Shown here piece by piece: positions 35,841-44,830 of a stretch of 64,000 nt of DNA; position 1 is the first letter of the stretch; the number at the start of each line of letters is the position of its first letter. Under the pieces are notes generated by a model. It saw only the letters and a program-made list of their open reading frames with translations. It did not search any database and was not told the DNA's origin. The stretch is from Dokdonia donghaensis DSW-1 (GTDB lineage: Bacteria > Bacteroidota > Bacteroidia > Flavobacteriales > Flavobacteriaceae), in the NCBI RefSeq assembly GCF_001653755.1, contig NZ_CP015125.1, positions 1,993,501 through 2,057,500 on the forward strand, in the 5' to 3' direction. Made by a program: the position numbers and the translations under genes.

Positions 35841-37174
35841 AAGGCAAGATTTTGTAAATCACTAGAAGTCTCTAAACCAAGTTTGGTATAGAGGCTTTTT
35901 GTTAACTGGTTTAATCGATCTGTAGTAAGGTCATATTTTGAAGCGATAGCTTCATTACTTAATCCCTTGGCAATGTCATCTAGTATTTTTACCTCTATAT
36001 TTTCTAGCTTAAACTGGTAAATAAGAGACTCCAGATAATCATCATCTGTATCTTGTATATTTCTATAGGTATTTAATTCTTTGAGTTCTTCTACATACCT
36101 TTTTATTTTATGCTTCATTATTACACCCGTAGTTTGTATTCCATAAAAAGAGAGTAGTAAGAGTACGGCGATTAGTGTAAAGTTTAGCAAAGCAATTCCT
36201 GCTCCGTCAAAAGTACTACGTTCAAGTAGCGTAATACCCAGTAAATGAAATACAAATACATTCACTAAGAAAAATAGGTTTACAGAGTAAATTAATGATA
36301 ATACATAGCGTTTAGGTCCTTTTGCAATTCTTAATATAAGTATCCAGAGAAGAGCAGTTGCTAGAATAGAGCAAGAGTTTACGAGGATAAGACCCCATAG
36401 CATTTCTGTAACAATAAAAAAGAATAATGAAAAGGTGGAAATCGCTACTATTGAGAAAATAGACCACTTAATCCATTGCTGGTTGCTGCGTAACTTTAAA
36501 TAGAAAACCATAAAGAACATTGCCATAAGCCCTACAGAGTAATGTCCTAAAGCTTCTAAGTAAAATGTATTACAAATATTGATACCTAAAAAGTTGAGAA
36601 TATTGTCTTGTGCAATAACGCTCAAAAGAATACCGAAAATGATAAAAGCAAAGAATATAAACTTCGTATTCTTTACGATAAAGAAAAAGATGAGTGTTGC
36701 GATAAGTAGTGCGATACTTGTTCCATAAAAGAAGCCTATACCCAGCATATTTACACGATCATTTTTTGCATAGACACCTTCATTAGAAATCGTGATGGGA
36801 AAGTAAGCCTCTAGTGGAAAGTCACCCTTTAGATAAAGAGGGAAGCTGTGTAAATCTTTACTTATAAAGTAAGAAGGAAATCTTGTGTCCTTCATAATAG
36901 GTACAAGAGTACCATTATTATCATATAACTCTAACGTAGTTACGTGAGAAGTTTGTAGCTCTAATATCGCCCTAGGTTGAGAGATATTATTTATTTTAAA
37001 CCAGTAAATACCATTATCAACTCCTAGGTTTTCAGAATGCAACTCTGTAAATTCCGCACGTTTTACACTTGTAATGGTGTGCTTTCCAGAAGCATCCTTA
37101 AGATGATAAATGGTCTCTGGTGGTATGCTCACACTGCATAGCAGGAAGCCTAAGAGAACCAATAGTAGTTTCAT
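35837..37174 (-). CDS. 7TM sensor with LuxR-type HTH
   Basis: The 445-residue protein has a signal peptide, a periplasmic beta domain resembling 7TMR-DISMED2 (LKDASGKHTITSVKRAEFTELHSENLGVDNGIYWFKINNIS), about seven membrane helices (150-350) and a short C-terminal LuxR-like helix-turn-helix (VKILDDIAKGLSNEAIASKYDLTTDRLNQLTKSLYTKLGL). Such one-component membrane regulators sense small ligands in the periplasm and bind DNA directly; the ligand is unknown. Its stop overlaps the ccsA stop on the other strand within TTAA. Confidence 0.85.
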   Translation of the reverse strand: MKLLLVLLGFLLCSVSIPPETIYHLKDASGKHTITSVKRAEFTELHSENLGVDNGIYWFKINNISQPRAILELQTSHVTTLELYDNNGTLVPIMKDTRFPSYFISKDLHSFPLYLKGDFPLEAYFPITISNEGVYAKNDRVNMLGIGFFYGTSIALLIATLIFFFIVKNTKFIFFAFIIFGILLSVIAQDNILNFLGINICNTFYLEALGHYSVGLMAMFFMVFYLKLRSNQQWIKWSIFSIVAISTFSLFFFIVTEMLWGLILVNSCSILATALLWILILRIAKGPKRYVLSLIYSVNLFFLVNVFVFHLLGITLLERSTFDGAGIALLNFTLIAVLLLLSFYGIQTTGVIMKHKIKRYVEELKELNTYRNIQDTDDDYLESLIYQFKLENIEVKILDDIAKGLSNEAIASKYDLTTDRLNQLTKSLYTKLGLETSSDLQNLAF

Positions 37175-37279
37175 TTATTATAATTTGGGTTGGTAAATAT
37201 ATGTTAAACTACTAATTAAAACAAGTTAATCGATGAATTTGTGCATTTCATCGATTAACTAGAATGTTTAATATAAGAA

Positions 37280-38665
37280 TTACACCATATCTTCAGGTCG
37301 TACCCACTCGTCAAATTCTTTGGCAGTTACGTATCCTAGATTTACAGCTTCTGTCTTTAATGTTGTACCATTTTTATGTGCCGTATTTGCTATTTCGGCA
37401 GCTTTGTAGTACCCTATTTTTGTGTTTAAAGCAGTTACTAGCATTAATGAGTTATCTAGTAATTCTTTAATTCTTGCATCGTTTGGCTCTATACCTGAAG
37501 CACAGTGCTCAGAAAAAGAAACACAAGCATCACCTATAAGTTGTGCAGATTGTAAAAGGTTAGAAGCCATCATAGGTTTAAATACGTTAAGCTCGTAGTG
37601 TCCTTGCATACCACCTACACCTATAGCCACATCATTACCCATAACTTGAGCACAAACCATTGTGAGTGCCTCACATTGTGTAGGATTTACTTTACCTGGC
37701 ATAATAGAAGATCCTGGCTCATTTGCCGGGATACTTATCTCACCTATACCACTACGTGGTCCAGATGCCATAAGGCGTATGTCATTTGCAATTTTATTAA
37801 GAGATACCGCAAGTTGTTTTAACGCACCGTGAGTTTCAACGATTGCATCGTGAGCAGCAAGTGCTTCAAACTTATTATCTGCCGTACGGAACGGGTGACC
37901 AGAAAACTCTGCCATATACTCAGACACTAGCTTTGCATATCCTTTAGGAGTATTAAGACCTGTACCTACAGCTGTTCCTCCTAGAGCAAGCTCGGCTAGG
38001 TGATCTAGAGTGTTGTCTAAAGCTTTCAGTCCGTGATCTAGTTGTGATACGTATCCAGAAAACTCTTGACCTAGTGTAAGGGGAGTGGCATCCATAAGGT
38101 GCGTACGACCTATTTTTACCACGTTTTTAAAAGCATCTGCTTTCGCTTTAAGCGTGTCACGTAATGTGCGTACTCCTGGTATTGTGTTTTCTACAATCTT
38201 TTTATAGCCTGCAATGTGCATTCCCGTAGGGAACGTATCGTTAGAAGATTGTGATTTATTTACATCATCATTAGGCGCAAGTGTTTTATCACCTTCTCCT
38301 ATTGTTTTTCCTGCAAGTTGGTGTGCTCTATTTGCAATCACCTCATTTACATTCATATTACTTTGTGTTCCAGATCCAGTTTGCCAGATTACTAGTGGGA
38401 ACTGGTCATCGTGCATACCTGTAAGTATCTCATCACATACAGCAGCGATAAGATCTCTCTTTTCAACCTGTAGTACACCTAGCTCACAGTTTGTATAAGC
38501 CGCTGCTTTTTTAAGAATCGCAAAGCCGTGTACCACTTCAATAGGCATAGAGCCAGGAGCTCCTATTTTAAAGTTATTGCGAGAGCGCTCAGTTTGTGCT
38601 CCCCATAATTTATCTGCGGGTACTTTTACCTCGCCCATTGTATCTTTTTCGATTCTATATTCCAT
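37280..38665 (-). CDS. fumC: Class II fumarate hydratase
   Basis: The start at MEYRIEKDTMGEVKVPADKLWGAQTERS (38663-38665) is chosen; the longer frame adds 13 improbable residues. This 461-residue enzyme has the fumarase/aspartase signature GSSIMPGKVNPTQCEA and the SQSSNDTFPT active-site region, plus TGTGLNTPKGY. It converts fumarate and malate in the citric acid cycle and does not need an iron-sulfur cluster. It stands alone. Confidence 0.97.
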   Translation of the reverse strand: MEYRIEKDTMGEVKVPADKLWGAQTERSRNNFKIGAPGSMPIEVVHGFAILKKAAAYTNCELGVLQVEKRDLIAAVCDEILTGMHDDQFPLVIWQTGSGTQSNMNVNEVIANRAHQLAGKTIGEGDKTLAPNDDVNKSQSSNDTFPTGMHIAGYKKIVENTIPGVRTLRDTLKAKADAFKNVVKIGRTHLMDATPLTLGQEFSGYVSQLDHGLKALDNTLDHLAELALGGTAVGTGLNTPKGYAKLVSEYMAEFSGHPFRTADNKFEALAAHDAIVETHGALKQLAVSLNKIANDIRLMASGPRSGIGEISIPANEPGSSIMPGKVNPTQCEALTMVCAQVMGNDVAIGVGGMQGHYELNVFKPMMASNLLQSAQLIGDACVSFSEHCASGIEPNDARIKELLDNSLMLVTALNTKIGYYKAAEIANTAHKNGTTLKTEAVNLGYVTAKEFDEWVRPEDMV

Positions 38666-38755
38666 TGTGATTATGTTAGAAATTAGGAAGACAAATTTAA
38701 ACATTTGGCTTCATTTTGCATCGTTGATAAGGTGTCAATAAATCTATTTTTTCTC

Positions 38756-38787
38756 TTGTGTGACATATATATTATCAAGTATCTTTG
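38756..38787 (+). promoter_or_regulatory. Bacteroidetes-type promoter of the 60-aa gene
   Basis: TTG at 38756-38758, 21 bp spacer, then TATCTTTG at 38780-38787, fitting TTG-N17-23-TAnnTTTG. The ATG follows 27 bp after the box. Confidence 0.7.
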
Positions 38788-38813
38788 CTACAAATTAGAA
38801 AAGACACCATCCT

Positions 38814-38996
38814 ATGTTCGATTTTGACCAATATTTAGGTTTTCTCGCATTTTTAACCATCCTTACTATAGGATTTTGGTTAATGATTTTCCTTCTTACT
38901 TTTGTAATCCCTTACTGGGTAGGAGGTTCATTTATTGAATTTATGAAAGAAAAAAGAGAAGAACGTAAGCTTAAGAGAGAGCAAGAGAACAACTAG
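38814..38996 (+). CDS. Small membrane protein, 60 aa
   Basis: One long hydrophobic stretch or two tight helices (LGFLAFLTILTIGFWLMIFLLTFVIPYW) followed by a strongly charged tail (MKEKREERKLKREQENN). No motif known to me. The clear promoter upstream and strong terminator downstream support a real gene. Function unknown. Confidence 0.75.
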   Translation: MFDFDQYLGFLAFLTILTIGFWLMIFLLTFVIPYWVGGSFIEFMKEKREERKLKREQENN

Positions 38997-39019
38997 TATC
39001 TCTCGCTTTTACGATATGT

Positions 39020-39052
39020 AACCTCCTGCAATTACTGTAGGAGGTTTTTTTT
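39020..39052 (+). terminator. Hairpin terminator after the 60-aa gene
   Basis: An 11-bp stem (39020-39030 with 39036-39046, one G-T pair), 5-nt loop, T-run. Confidence 0.92.
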
Positions 39053-39055
39053 ATG

Positions 39056-39071
39056 CGCTTTCGCGAAAGCG
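39056..39071. repeat. Iterated palindrome copy 15 (intergenic)
   Basis: Perfect 16-bp CGCTTTCGCGAAAGCG directly after the T-run of the previous terminator. Confidence 0.95.
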
Positions 39072-39089
39072 TACTCATACCCACAAAAA

Positions 39090-39113
39090 AAAGAGCCTCC
39101 GAAGAGGCTCTTT
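39090..39113 (-). terminator. Hairpin terminator of the M16 peptidase gene
   Basis: Stem AAAGAGCCTC/GAGGCTCTTT, loop CGAA; on the minus strand followed by a T-run. Confidence 0.9.
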
Positions 39114-39135
39114 TATAATTTATAATGTATTGTGA

Positions 39136-42006
39136 TTATTTCTTCACCTTTGTAAGGTCTACTTCATTACCATCTTTGTCTAGCATTTTTACCTCGTCAA
39201 AGCCCATATCTTTAAACTGAGCAAACTGCGTGGCAGCATCACCTACTACTAGGTATGCCATCTTATTTTCATCAAGATATTTATTTGCTAGTGCTTTGTG
39301 CTGGTCTAGTGTCATATTTCTAATAACATCTTCTTCCTTCTCAATATAATCTGTTGGAAGGTCGTAAGCGCTACGCTCTTGAAGCATACCTAGAAGGGCA
39401 AACTGCGTCTCAAAGCGGCGTGCATTAGATTTGATAAGGGCATTTTTTGTAAAGTCAAGGTCTTCTTGTGAGATACCTTCTTTATATGCCTTGATCTGGT
39501 CTCTAAAAATCTCAACAGATTCTCCTGTTGTATTAGTACGTACGCTAGATGATGCTGTAAATGTACCTGGTATTTTTGATCCATTAAAGTAAGTACGTGC
39601 TCCATAGGTATATCCTTTTTCTTCACGTAAAATAAGATTTACAGCTCCAGAGAAAGATCCTCCCAGTTTATAGTTCATCACCTCTGCAGGGTAGAAATCC
39701 TTGTCTGTACGAGCCATCCCGATGTAACCTATATTTATTACAGATTGCTTTGCATTAGGAATGTCTACAAATAGGAGTGAAGACTTATCTCTATTATTTG
39801 CTACTGGATATTCTGGTATGGTAACTTCTTTTGCTTCCCACTTAGACTCTAGGTCACTTAAGGCTGCAAGAGCATCGCTTTTATCTATTTTACCTACTAT
39901 ATGAAAACGGCTCACAGATGGTGAGAAGTTATTTGCATAAAAATCTTTAAGATCTTGCATTGTAATTGCTTCTACAGAAGCTACAGTACCACTAGTAGGG
40001 TATGAGAAGATATGATCGTCACCATAAAGCACTTTGTTATATACGTTGCTTGCCACCGCATTAGGGTTTGCAGAGCGACGTTTAATACTATTTATAGTAG
40101 CTGTTTTGATACGACCTAGCTCTTCTTCATCCCAGCGTGGCTCAAACAGAATTTCTTCTACTAGATCCATAGTTGCGGCAAAATTTCGCGTAAGCGTGTT
40201 GCCTTGTATTGTAATAGCCTCGCGCGAAGTGTACATATTAATACTTGCTCCTAGTAACTCGATAGCCTCTTCAAGCTCTTCAGGAGTTTTATTTGCAGTA
40301 CCCTCCATCATTATATCTGTCATAAGGTTTGCAACCCCGTTCTTTTCCATACTATCTAGTAGGTGACCTCCTTCTATTACTAGGTTAAAGTTTACGGTAG
40401 GAATCTCATTTTGAGAAATTCCATATACATCTATCCCGTTAGACAGCTCTGCTTCCCAAGATTCTGGAATACTTAGTTTTGGTGCATCTCCTACTACTGG
40501 TGGCGTAGAACGATCTATTTTTGAAGGTGTTTTTGCAATTTCCTTTGCTTCATCTTCTACAACCTTAGTAACATTCTCTGTGATTTCTTCTTCTACCACT
40601 TCGGCTTTTACAGAGTTTTCTACAATAAGATCCATCTGTCCTTTAGGCACAAAACTAGTTTGTACAAAAGGCTTACCTTTTATGTAGGTGTTATACACAC
40701 GCATTACATCTTCTTTTGTAACCGCCTTGATGTTTTCTATATCCTTCTCAATAAAGTCTGGCTCGCCAGCAAATACATTGTAACTCGCTAGTTGAAACGC
40801 TTTACCGTTTACACTGCTTATACCATTGTAAAACTGAGTTTCAAGACCTGCTTTAATGCGCTCTACATCTTTATCTGTAACGCCTTCTGCCTCAAACTTT
40901 GCAATACCTTCATCTATCGCAGCCTCTACTTGGTCTAGATCTACACCGCTATTTGCGGTGATGATAATGTGAAACTCACCCGCAATCTCTTGACTATTAT
41001 TATATGCAATTGTTCTAGAGGTAAGGTCTTTATCTTTTACTAGCACTTTATATAAAGGTGCTTTTTTACCACTTGAGATAATTTCTGCAAGAAAGTCTAG
41101 CGCATATGCATCGTCTGTATACTGCTGCACTGTAGGGTACACACGGTGTAGTTGTGGTGCTTGTGCAAAGTTATCTTCGTGGTAAAGCTTCTTTGTTTCT
41201 GTGATTGTTACTGGTTGTGCTTCAAGTGGTGCAACCTCTTGACGTTTTTTAATTTCACCAAAGTACTTTTCAATAAGCGCCTTTGCATCTGTAGTTTTAA
41301 AATCTCCTGCTAGTACGAGTGTCGCATTGTTAGGACCATAAAACTTGTCATAAAACTCACGTACATCATCTACCGTAGCATTTTGTAAATCTTCTAGCTC
41401 GCCTATAACTTGCCAGTTATATGGGTGACCTTCTGGATAGATGTTTTTATCAAGAACCCAACTTGTATGCCCATAAGGATTGTTATCTACACGTTGTCTT
41501 TTTTCGTTTTGAACAACCTCTTGCTGATTTTCAAAGGCACTCTCTGTTACCGTATTAATTAAGAATCCCATACGGTCAGACTCTAGCCATAAAATAGTCT
41601 CAAGTGCATTGTTTGGTACCGTTTCATAATAGATTGTACCATCTTTCCAGGTACCACCATTAAGAGTTCCTCCTGCGTCTTGTACCGTTTTAAAGAATGA
41701 GTCTTGTGGCACATTTTCAGACTCTTGAAATAACATATGCTCAAATAGGTGAGCAAAACCGGTGCGTCCTGTTTTCTCGCGGTTAGAACCTACCGCATAC
41801 TGTATCGCGAGTGATACAATAGGGTCACTACTATCTTGATGTAAGATCACGTCTAGACCATTCTCCAGCTCGTACTTCTCATAATCAATAGATAGTTTTG
41901 CATCCTCTACTACGGCGGTATCTTTATTACCCTCGCAAGAAGTACATAAGAGAGCAGTTACCATCACGGCAACAGCAATCATTTTAAAACTGTTTGATTT
42001 GATCAT
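39136..42006 (-). CDS. M16-family metallopeptidase lipoprotein, two-domain
   Basis: The 956-residue protein has a lipobox (VTALLCTSC) and the inverted zinc motif HLFEHM (H86, E89, H90). It has two halves of about 420 residues, each made of two M16 modules; the second half (from ~500) lacks the HxxEH motif and so is the inactive half, as in insulysin/pitrilysin-like dimeric enzymes. It probably cleaves peptides in the periplasm, perhaps signal-peptide remnants or proteins in turnover; substrate unknown. A Glu/Lys-rich linker lies between the halves (KAEVVEEEITENVTKVVEDEAKEIAK). Confidence 0.93.
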   Translation of the reverse strand: MIKSNSFKMIAVAVMVTALLCTSCEGNKDTAVVEDAKLSIDYEKYELENGLDVILHQDSSDPIVSLAIQYAVGSNREKTGRTGFAHLFEHMLFQESENVPQDSFFKTVQDAGGTLNGGTWKDGTIYYETVPNNALETILWLESDRMGFLINTVTESAFENQQEVVQNEKRQRVDNNPYGHTSWVLDKNIYPEGHPYNWQVIGELEDLQNATVDDVREFYDKFYGPNNATLVLAGDFKTTDAKALIEKYFGEIKKRQEVAPLEAQPVTITETKKLYHEDNFAQAPQLHRVYPTVQQYTDDAYALDFLAEIISSGKKAPLYKVLVKDKDLTSRTIAYNNSQEIAGEFHIIITANSGVDLDQVEAAIDEGIAKFEAEGVTDKDVERIKAGLETQFYNGISSVNGKAFQLASYNVFAGEPDFIEKDIENIKAVTKEDVMRVYNTYIKGKPFVQTSFVPKGQMDLIVENSVKAEVVEEEITENVTKVVEDEAKEIAKTPSKIDRSTPPVVGDAPKLSIPESWEAELSNGIDVYGISQNEIPTVNFNLVIEGGHLLDSMEKNGVANLMTDIMMEGTANKTPEELEEAIELLGASINMYTSREAITIQGNTLTRNFAATMDLVEEILFEPRWDEEELGRIKTATINSIKRRSANPNAVASNVYNKVLYGDDHIFSYPTSGTVASVEAITMQDLKDFYANNFSPSVSRFHIVGKIDKSDALAALSDLESKWEAKEVTIPEYPVANNRDKSSLLFVDIPNAKQSVINIGYIGMARTDKDFYPAEVMNYKLGGSFSGAVNLILREEKGYTYGARTYFNGSKIPGTFTASSSVRTNTTGESVEIFRDQIKAYKEGISQEDLDFTKNALIKSNARRFETQFALLGMLQERSAYDLPTDYIEKEEDVIRNMTLDQHKALANKYLDENKMAYLVVGDAATQFAQFKDMGFDEVKMLDKDGNEVDLTKVKK

Positions 42007-42101
42007 TTTTAGTGTTTTTTGATAATCCTCTAAGATAATAAGTAAGTAGGTACCGTCTCTTAATAAAATGTTAAAGAGTTAACAGTGTGGTTGTTAATTA
42101 C

Positions 42102-42115
42102 GCTTTCGCGAAAGC
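42102..42115. repeat. Iterated palindrome copy 16 (intergenic)
   Basis: Perfect 14-bp copy between the M16 peptidase and proteorhodopsin genes, next to the latter's terminator. Confidence 0.95.
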
Positions 42116-42121
42116 AAAAAA

Positions 42122-42152
42122 AAAGGGAGATCGCTGTACACGATTTCCCTTT
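42122..42152 (-). terminator. Hairpin terminator of the proteorhodopsin gene
   Basis: An imperfect stem AAAGGGAGATCG with CGATTTCCCTTT; on the minus strand it is followed by a long T-run. Confidence 0.85.
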
Positions 42153-42175
42153 AGTAACGGTTTATTGGTTTCTAA

Positions 42176-42919
42176 TTATGCAGTCTCTTCGAGAGATTTT
42201 GTATTAGAAGCTATGGTAGCTAGATTGTATACTACTAGACCAAAACCAATTTTATTAATAGCGTCACCTAGGTTGTAAACTACATCTAGAGATAATCCTC
42301 CAAAGATGCCTTCATACCATCCCGGTGTTCCAGCCATATACCCTATAGGGTAAATTGCCCATCCCACAAGAACAAACCAACATAGGGTTTTGTGTGCGCT
42401 TAGTACAGCTCCACCTGCTTTTACAGCAAGCTTTTTTGCGCTTCCTAGCCAGATGTCATAAACAATTACAAAGTATGCCGCTCCAGAGATTAATCCCCAT
42501 AGCCACGCATTATCTCTGTCTACAGCCTCACCTATGTATCCGGTTACTAGCATAACAACAGATAAGAAAATCAGTCTCCACATAAGTGACTTTTTAGCTC
42601 CTGCAACTTTTAGTATTAGGAAAAACTCAACACACATAAGTGGTACAGTAAGAACCCAGTCTACATACCTAAAAAATGTAGGTGACTCAGCATTTGCTTG
42701 CCAGTAGTCGCGCATATACCAATAATGGACGGCGGCAATAAATGTAATCAAGCCCGACACCAGAATGGATGTTCTCCATTTACGGTCAAAGCTGTTCATA
42801 GATAAAAAGAAAAAGGCAGCTGCGGCCATCATAGCCATAGCTCCTACAAAAAACGTGAATGCAACATAATCATCTGATGCAATTTTGTCAAGTGCAGTAC
42901 TTAATAGTAATAAATTCAT
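42176..42919 (-). CDS. Green-light proteorhodopsin (proton pump)
   Basis: The 247-residue seven-helix protein has the pump triad: D87 (RYVDWVLTVPL), T91 and E98, with H65 as counter-ion partner and K223 (DAINKIGFGLVVYNLA) for the retinal Schiff base. The spectral-tuning position equal to residue 105 of the SAR86 protein is Met (M95), which in Bacteroidetes gives green absorption, while Gln gives blue. It should pump protons outward on illumination. It faces the blh gene, which makes the retinal. A -7 box (CAAAGTTA at 42943-42950, read TAACTTTG on the minus strand) lies just upstream. Confidence 0.97.
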   Translation of the reverse strand: MNLLLLSTALDKIASDDYVAFTFFVGAMAMMAAAAFFFLSMNSFDRKWRTSILVSGLITFIAAVHYWYMRDYWQANAESPTFFRYVDWVLTVPLMCVEFFLILKVAGAKKSLMWRLIFLSVVMLVTGYIGEAVDRDNAWLWGLISGAAYFVIVYDIWLGSAKKLAVKAGGAVLSAHKTLCWFVLVGWAIYPIGYMAGTPGWYEGIFGGLSLDVVYNLGDAINKIGFGLVVYNLATIASNTKSLEETA

Positions 42920-42942
42920 AGCAATTATTTTTTTTGTTTAAT

Positions 42943-42950
42943 CAAAGTTA
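42943..42950 (-). promoter_or_regulatory. -7 box of the proteorhodopsin gene
   Basis: TAACTTTG on the minus strand, 24 bp before the start codon; matches TAnnTTTG. A TTG lies only 12 bp farther upstream, too near for the usual -33 element. Confidence 0.55.
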
Positions 42951-43004
42951 ATAATAATTAAACAAATTATCTTAAAACTATTATTAAATATTTAATTTTA
43001 TATC

Positions 43005-43868
43005 GTGAAAAATATCAGAATCGTAATAACCTTCTTTCTTTTATGGCTAAGTATTCAATTTGACTCTGCTGTAGAAAATAGTATTGCTTATTTAGCCATC
43101 TTTACATTAGGCCTTGTACACGGAGCAAATGACATTAAACTATTAGAAAAAAACGTGTCTTCTTCTCCTAACTATACATATGTGATTTTAGGTCGATATG
43201 TGTTATTTGTACTCGCCATAGCGTTCTTATTTTATGCGTTGCCTACACTTGCTCTTATCCTCTTTATTATGGTGAGTGGTTTTCATTTTGGAGAGGAGCA
43301 CTGGGACAAGCTCCTTATCATAAAGAATAAAGGTCATTATGTGTTCTTCTCGGCATATGGTCTCCTTATTTTGTTTCTTATTTTTTATTTTAACAGCGAG
43401 GAAACTACAGAGATCATAGCTATCATCACAGGGTTTACTTTAGATAGCTACTATTATCTAGTGGGACTTATATTTTTTGCTATCATAACTATCGCTTCGT
43501 TTATGATAGGTAAAGTGCAAATGAATGACGTAAGCTCCAAACTAGAAGAGTTTGTGCACCTTATTATACTCGCCATCGTGTTTAAAATGGCAACTTTACT
43601 ATTATCATTTGCCTTATATTTTGTGGTATGGCACGCAATTCCTTCTATGAAAAGTCAGATTATCTATCTATACGGTAATACGAGCCAAAAATCTATTGCA
43701 GGCTACCTAAGATCTTCGCTAGCTTACTGGTTACTGGCCATTACTAGCATATCAATATTTTATTATTACGTAGGTGATAAGACCTATCTTTTTAATGCCA
43801 TATTCTTTGCATTTTTGGCTGCTATTACATTTCCTCACGTCTGGATTATTAATTCATTACGCAAGTAG
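43005..43868 (+). CDS. blh: Beta-carotene 15,15'-dioxygenase, Brp/Blh family
   Basis: The 287-residue membrane protein starts with GTG and has the Brp/Blh features: LGLVHGANDIKLLE near the N-terminus (His for iron), SGFHFGEEHWDKL (Blh HFG..HW) and WHAIPSMK in the middle, with a late FPHVWIIN. It cleaves beta-carotene into two retinals, the cofactor of proteorhodopsin. It is divergent from the proteorhodopsin gene with 85 bp between them, so the two may share control elements. Confidence 0.94.
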   Translation: MKNIRIVITFFLLWLSIQFDSAVENSIAYLAIFTLGLVHGANDIKLLEKNVSSSPNYTYVILGRYVLFVLAIAFLFYALPTLALILFIMVSGFHFGEEHWDKLLIIKNKGHYVFFSAYGLLILFLIFYFNSEETTEIIAIITGFTLDSYYYLVGLIFFAIITIASFMIGKVQMNDVSSKLEEFVHLIILAIVFKMATLLLSFALYFVVWHAIPSMKSQIIYLYGNTSQKSIAGYLRSSLAYWLLAITSISIFYYYVGDKTYLFNAIFFAFLAAITFPHVWIINSLRK

Positions 43869-44023
43869 CTGTTACAGTACATATCCTATTAGCTTGCTTA
43901 AAAATGTATCATACCATCTGTAATATTATAGATAACTTTGATTATTAATTATAGCATTCACTAGCGTTGGCCATCACAATGAGTAGAGGAGGTAGTTGCT
44001 GTAGGATATATGAAAATTAGTAA

Positions 44024-44830
44024 ATGAAAAAGATAAAAAAACCGCTTATTGCCATATTCATCATTGCAAACTTATATGTCATCCTTTGTGGCGGACTGTA
44101 TTTTTTTCAAGACAACCTCATTTTCCACCCGCAGCAGTTGCCGCAGGAGTATGCTTTTGATTTTGATGGTGATTATAAGGAGGTTTGGGTAGATGCTCCA
44201 GATGGAGCTCGGCTTAATGGCTTGCACTTTACGGTTACAAACCCAAAGGGCGTGATACTTTATCACCACGGTAATGCAGGCAGTCTCGCGCAGTGGGGGC
44301 AAATCGCCCAGCCATTTGTACAAAAGGGCTATGCGGTTATTATTATGGATTACAGGCAGTATGGTAAGAGTGGGGGAGCACTCACAGAGCCGGCGCTTTA
44401 TGATGATAGTTTGCTGTGGTACGCTTTCGCGAAAGCGCAATACCCCACAACACCCATAACGAGTTACGGCAGGAGCCTCGGGACGACCTTTGCAACCTAC
44501 GTGGCATCAAAGCAAGAAGTCAGTAAGCTGGTGCTAGAGACTCCTTTTTATAGTATACTAGACGAGGCACAATCGCGCTTTTCGATCCTTCCAGTAGAGA
44601 GATTACTCAACTATAGATTGCCTACGTATAGCTTTATAAATGAGGTGACGGCTCCTATAACCGTGATACATGGCACAGAAGATAGTGTAGTGGCTTATGA
44701 GCACGGTAAAGCCCTTTATGATAGCATTACGACAACTACAAAGACTTTTGTAACTGTACCTGGCGGTGATCACAATAACCTAAGCGAGTTTGAGGCGTAT
44801 CAAAAAGCGACGGCTACACTTTTTGAGTAG
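44024..44830 (+). CDS. Alpha/beta hydrolase, BEM46-like
   Basis: The 268-residue protein has an N-terminal membrane anchor (KPLIAIFIIANLYVILCGGLYFFQDNLIFHPQ) and an alpha/beta hydrolase fold with nucleophile SYGRSLGTTF (GRSLG), acid in the HGTEDSVV stretch and His in GGDHNNL. It resembles BEM46/ABHD13-type membrane-bound hydrolases of unknown substrate. Palindrome copy 17 encodes YAFAKAQ. It abuts the convergent hydrolase gene: stop codons lie next to each other at 44828-44833. Confidence 0.9.
   Translation: MKKIKKPLIAIFIIANLYVILCGGLYFFQDNLIFHPQQLPQEYAFDFDGDYKEVWVDAPDGARLNGLHFTVTNPKGVILYHHGNAGSLAQWGQIAQPFVQKGYAVIIMDYRQYGKSGGALTEPALYDDSLLWYAFAKAQYPTTPITSYGRSLGTTFATYVASKQEVSKLVLETPFYSILDEAQSRFSILPVERLLNYRLPTYSFINEVTAPITVIHGTEDSVVAYEHGKALYDSITTTTKTFVTVPGGDHNNLSEFEAYQKATATLFE
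44422..44437. repeat. Iterated palindrome copy 17 (in hydrolase gene)
   Basis: Perfect 16-bp CGCTTTCGCGAAAGCG, read YAFAKAQ. Confidence 0.95.
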
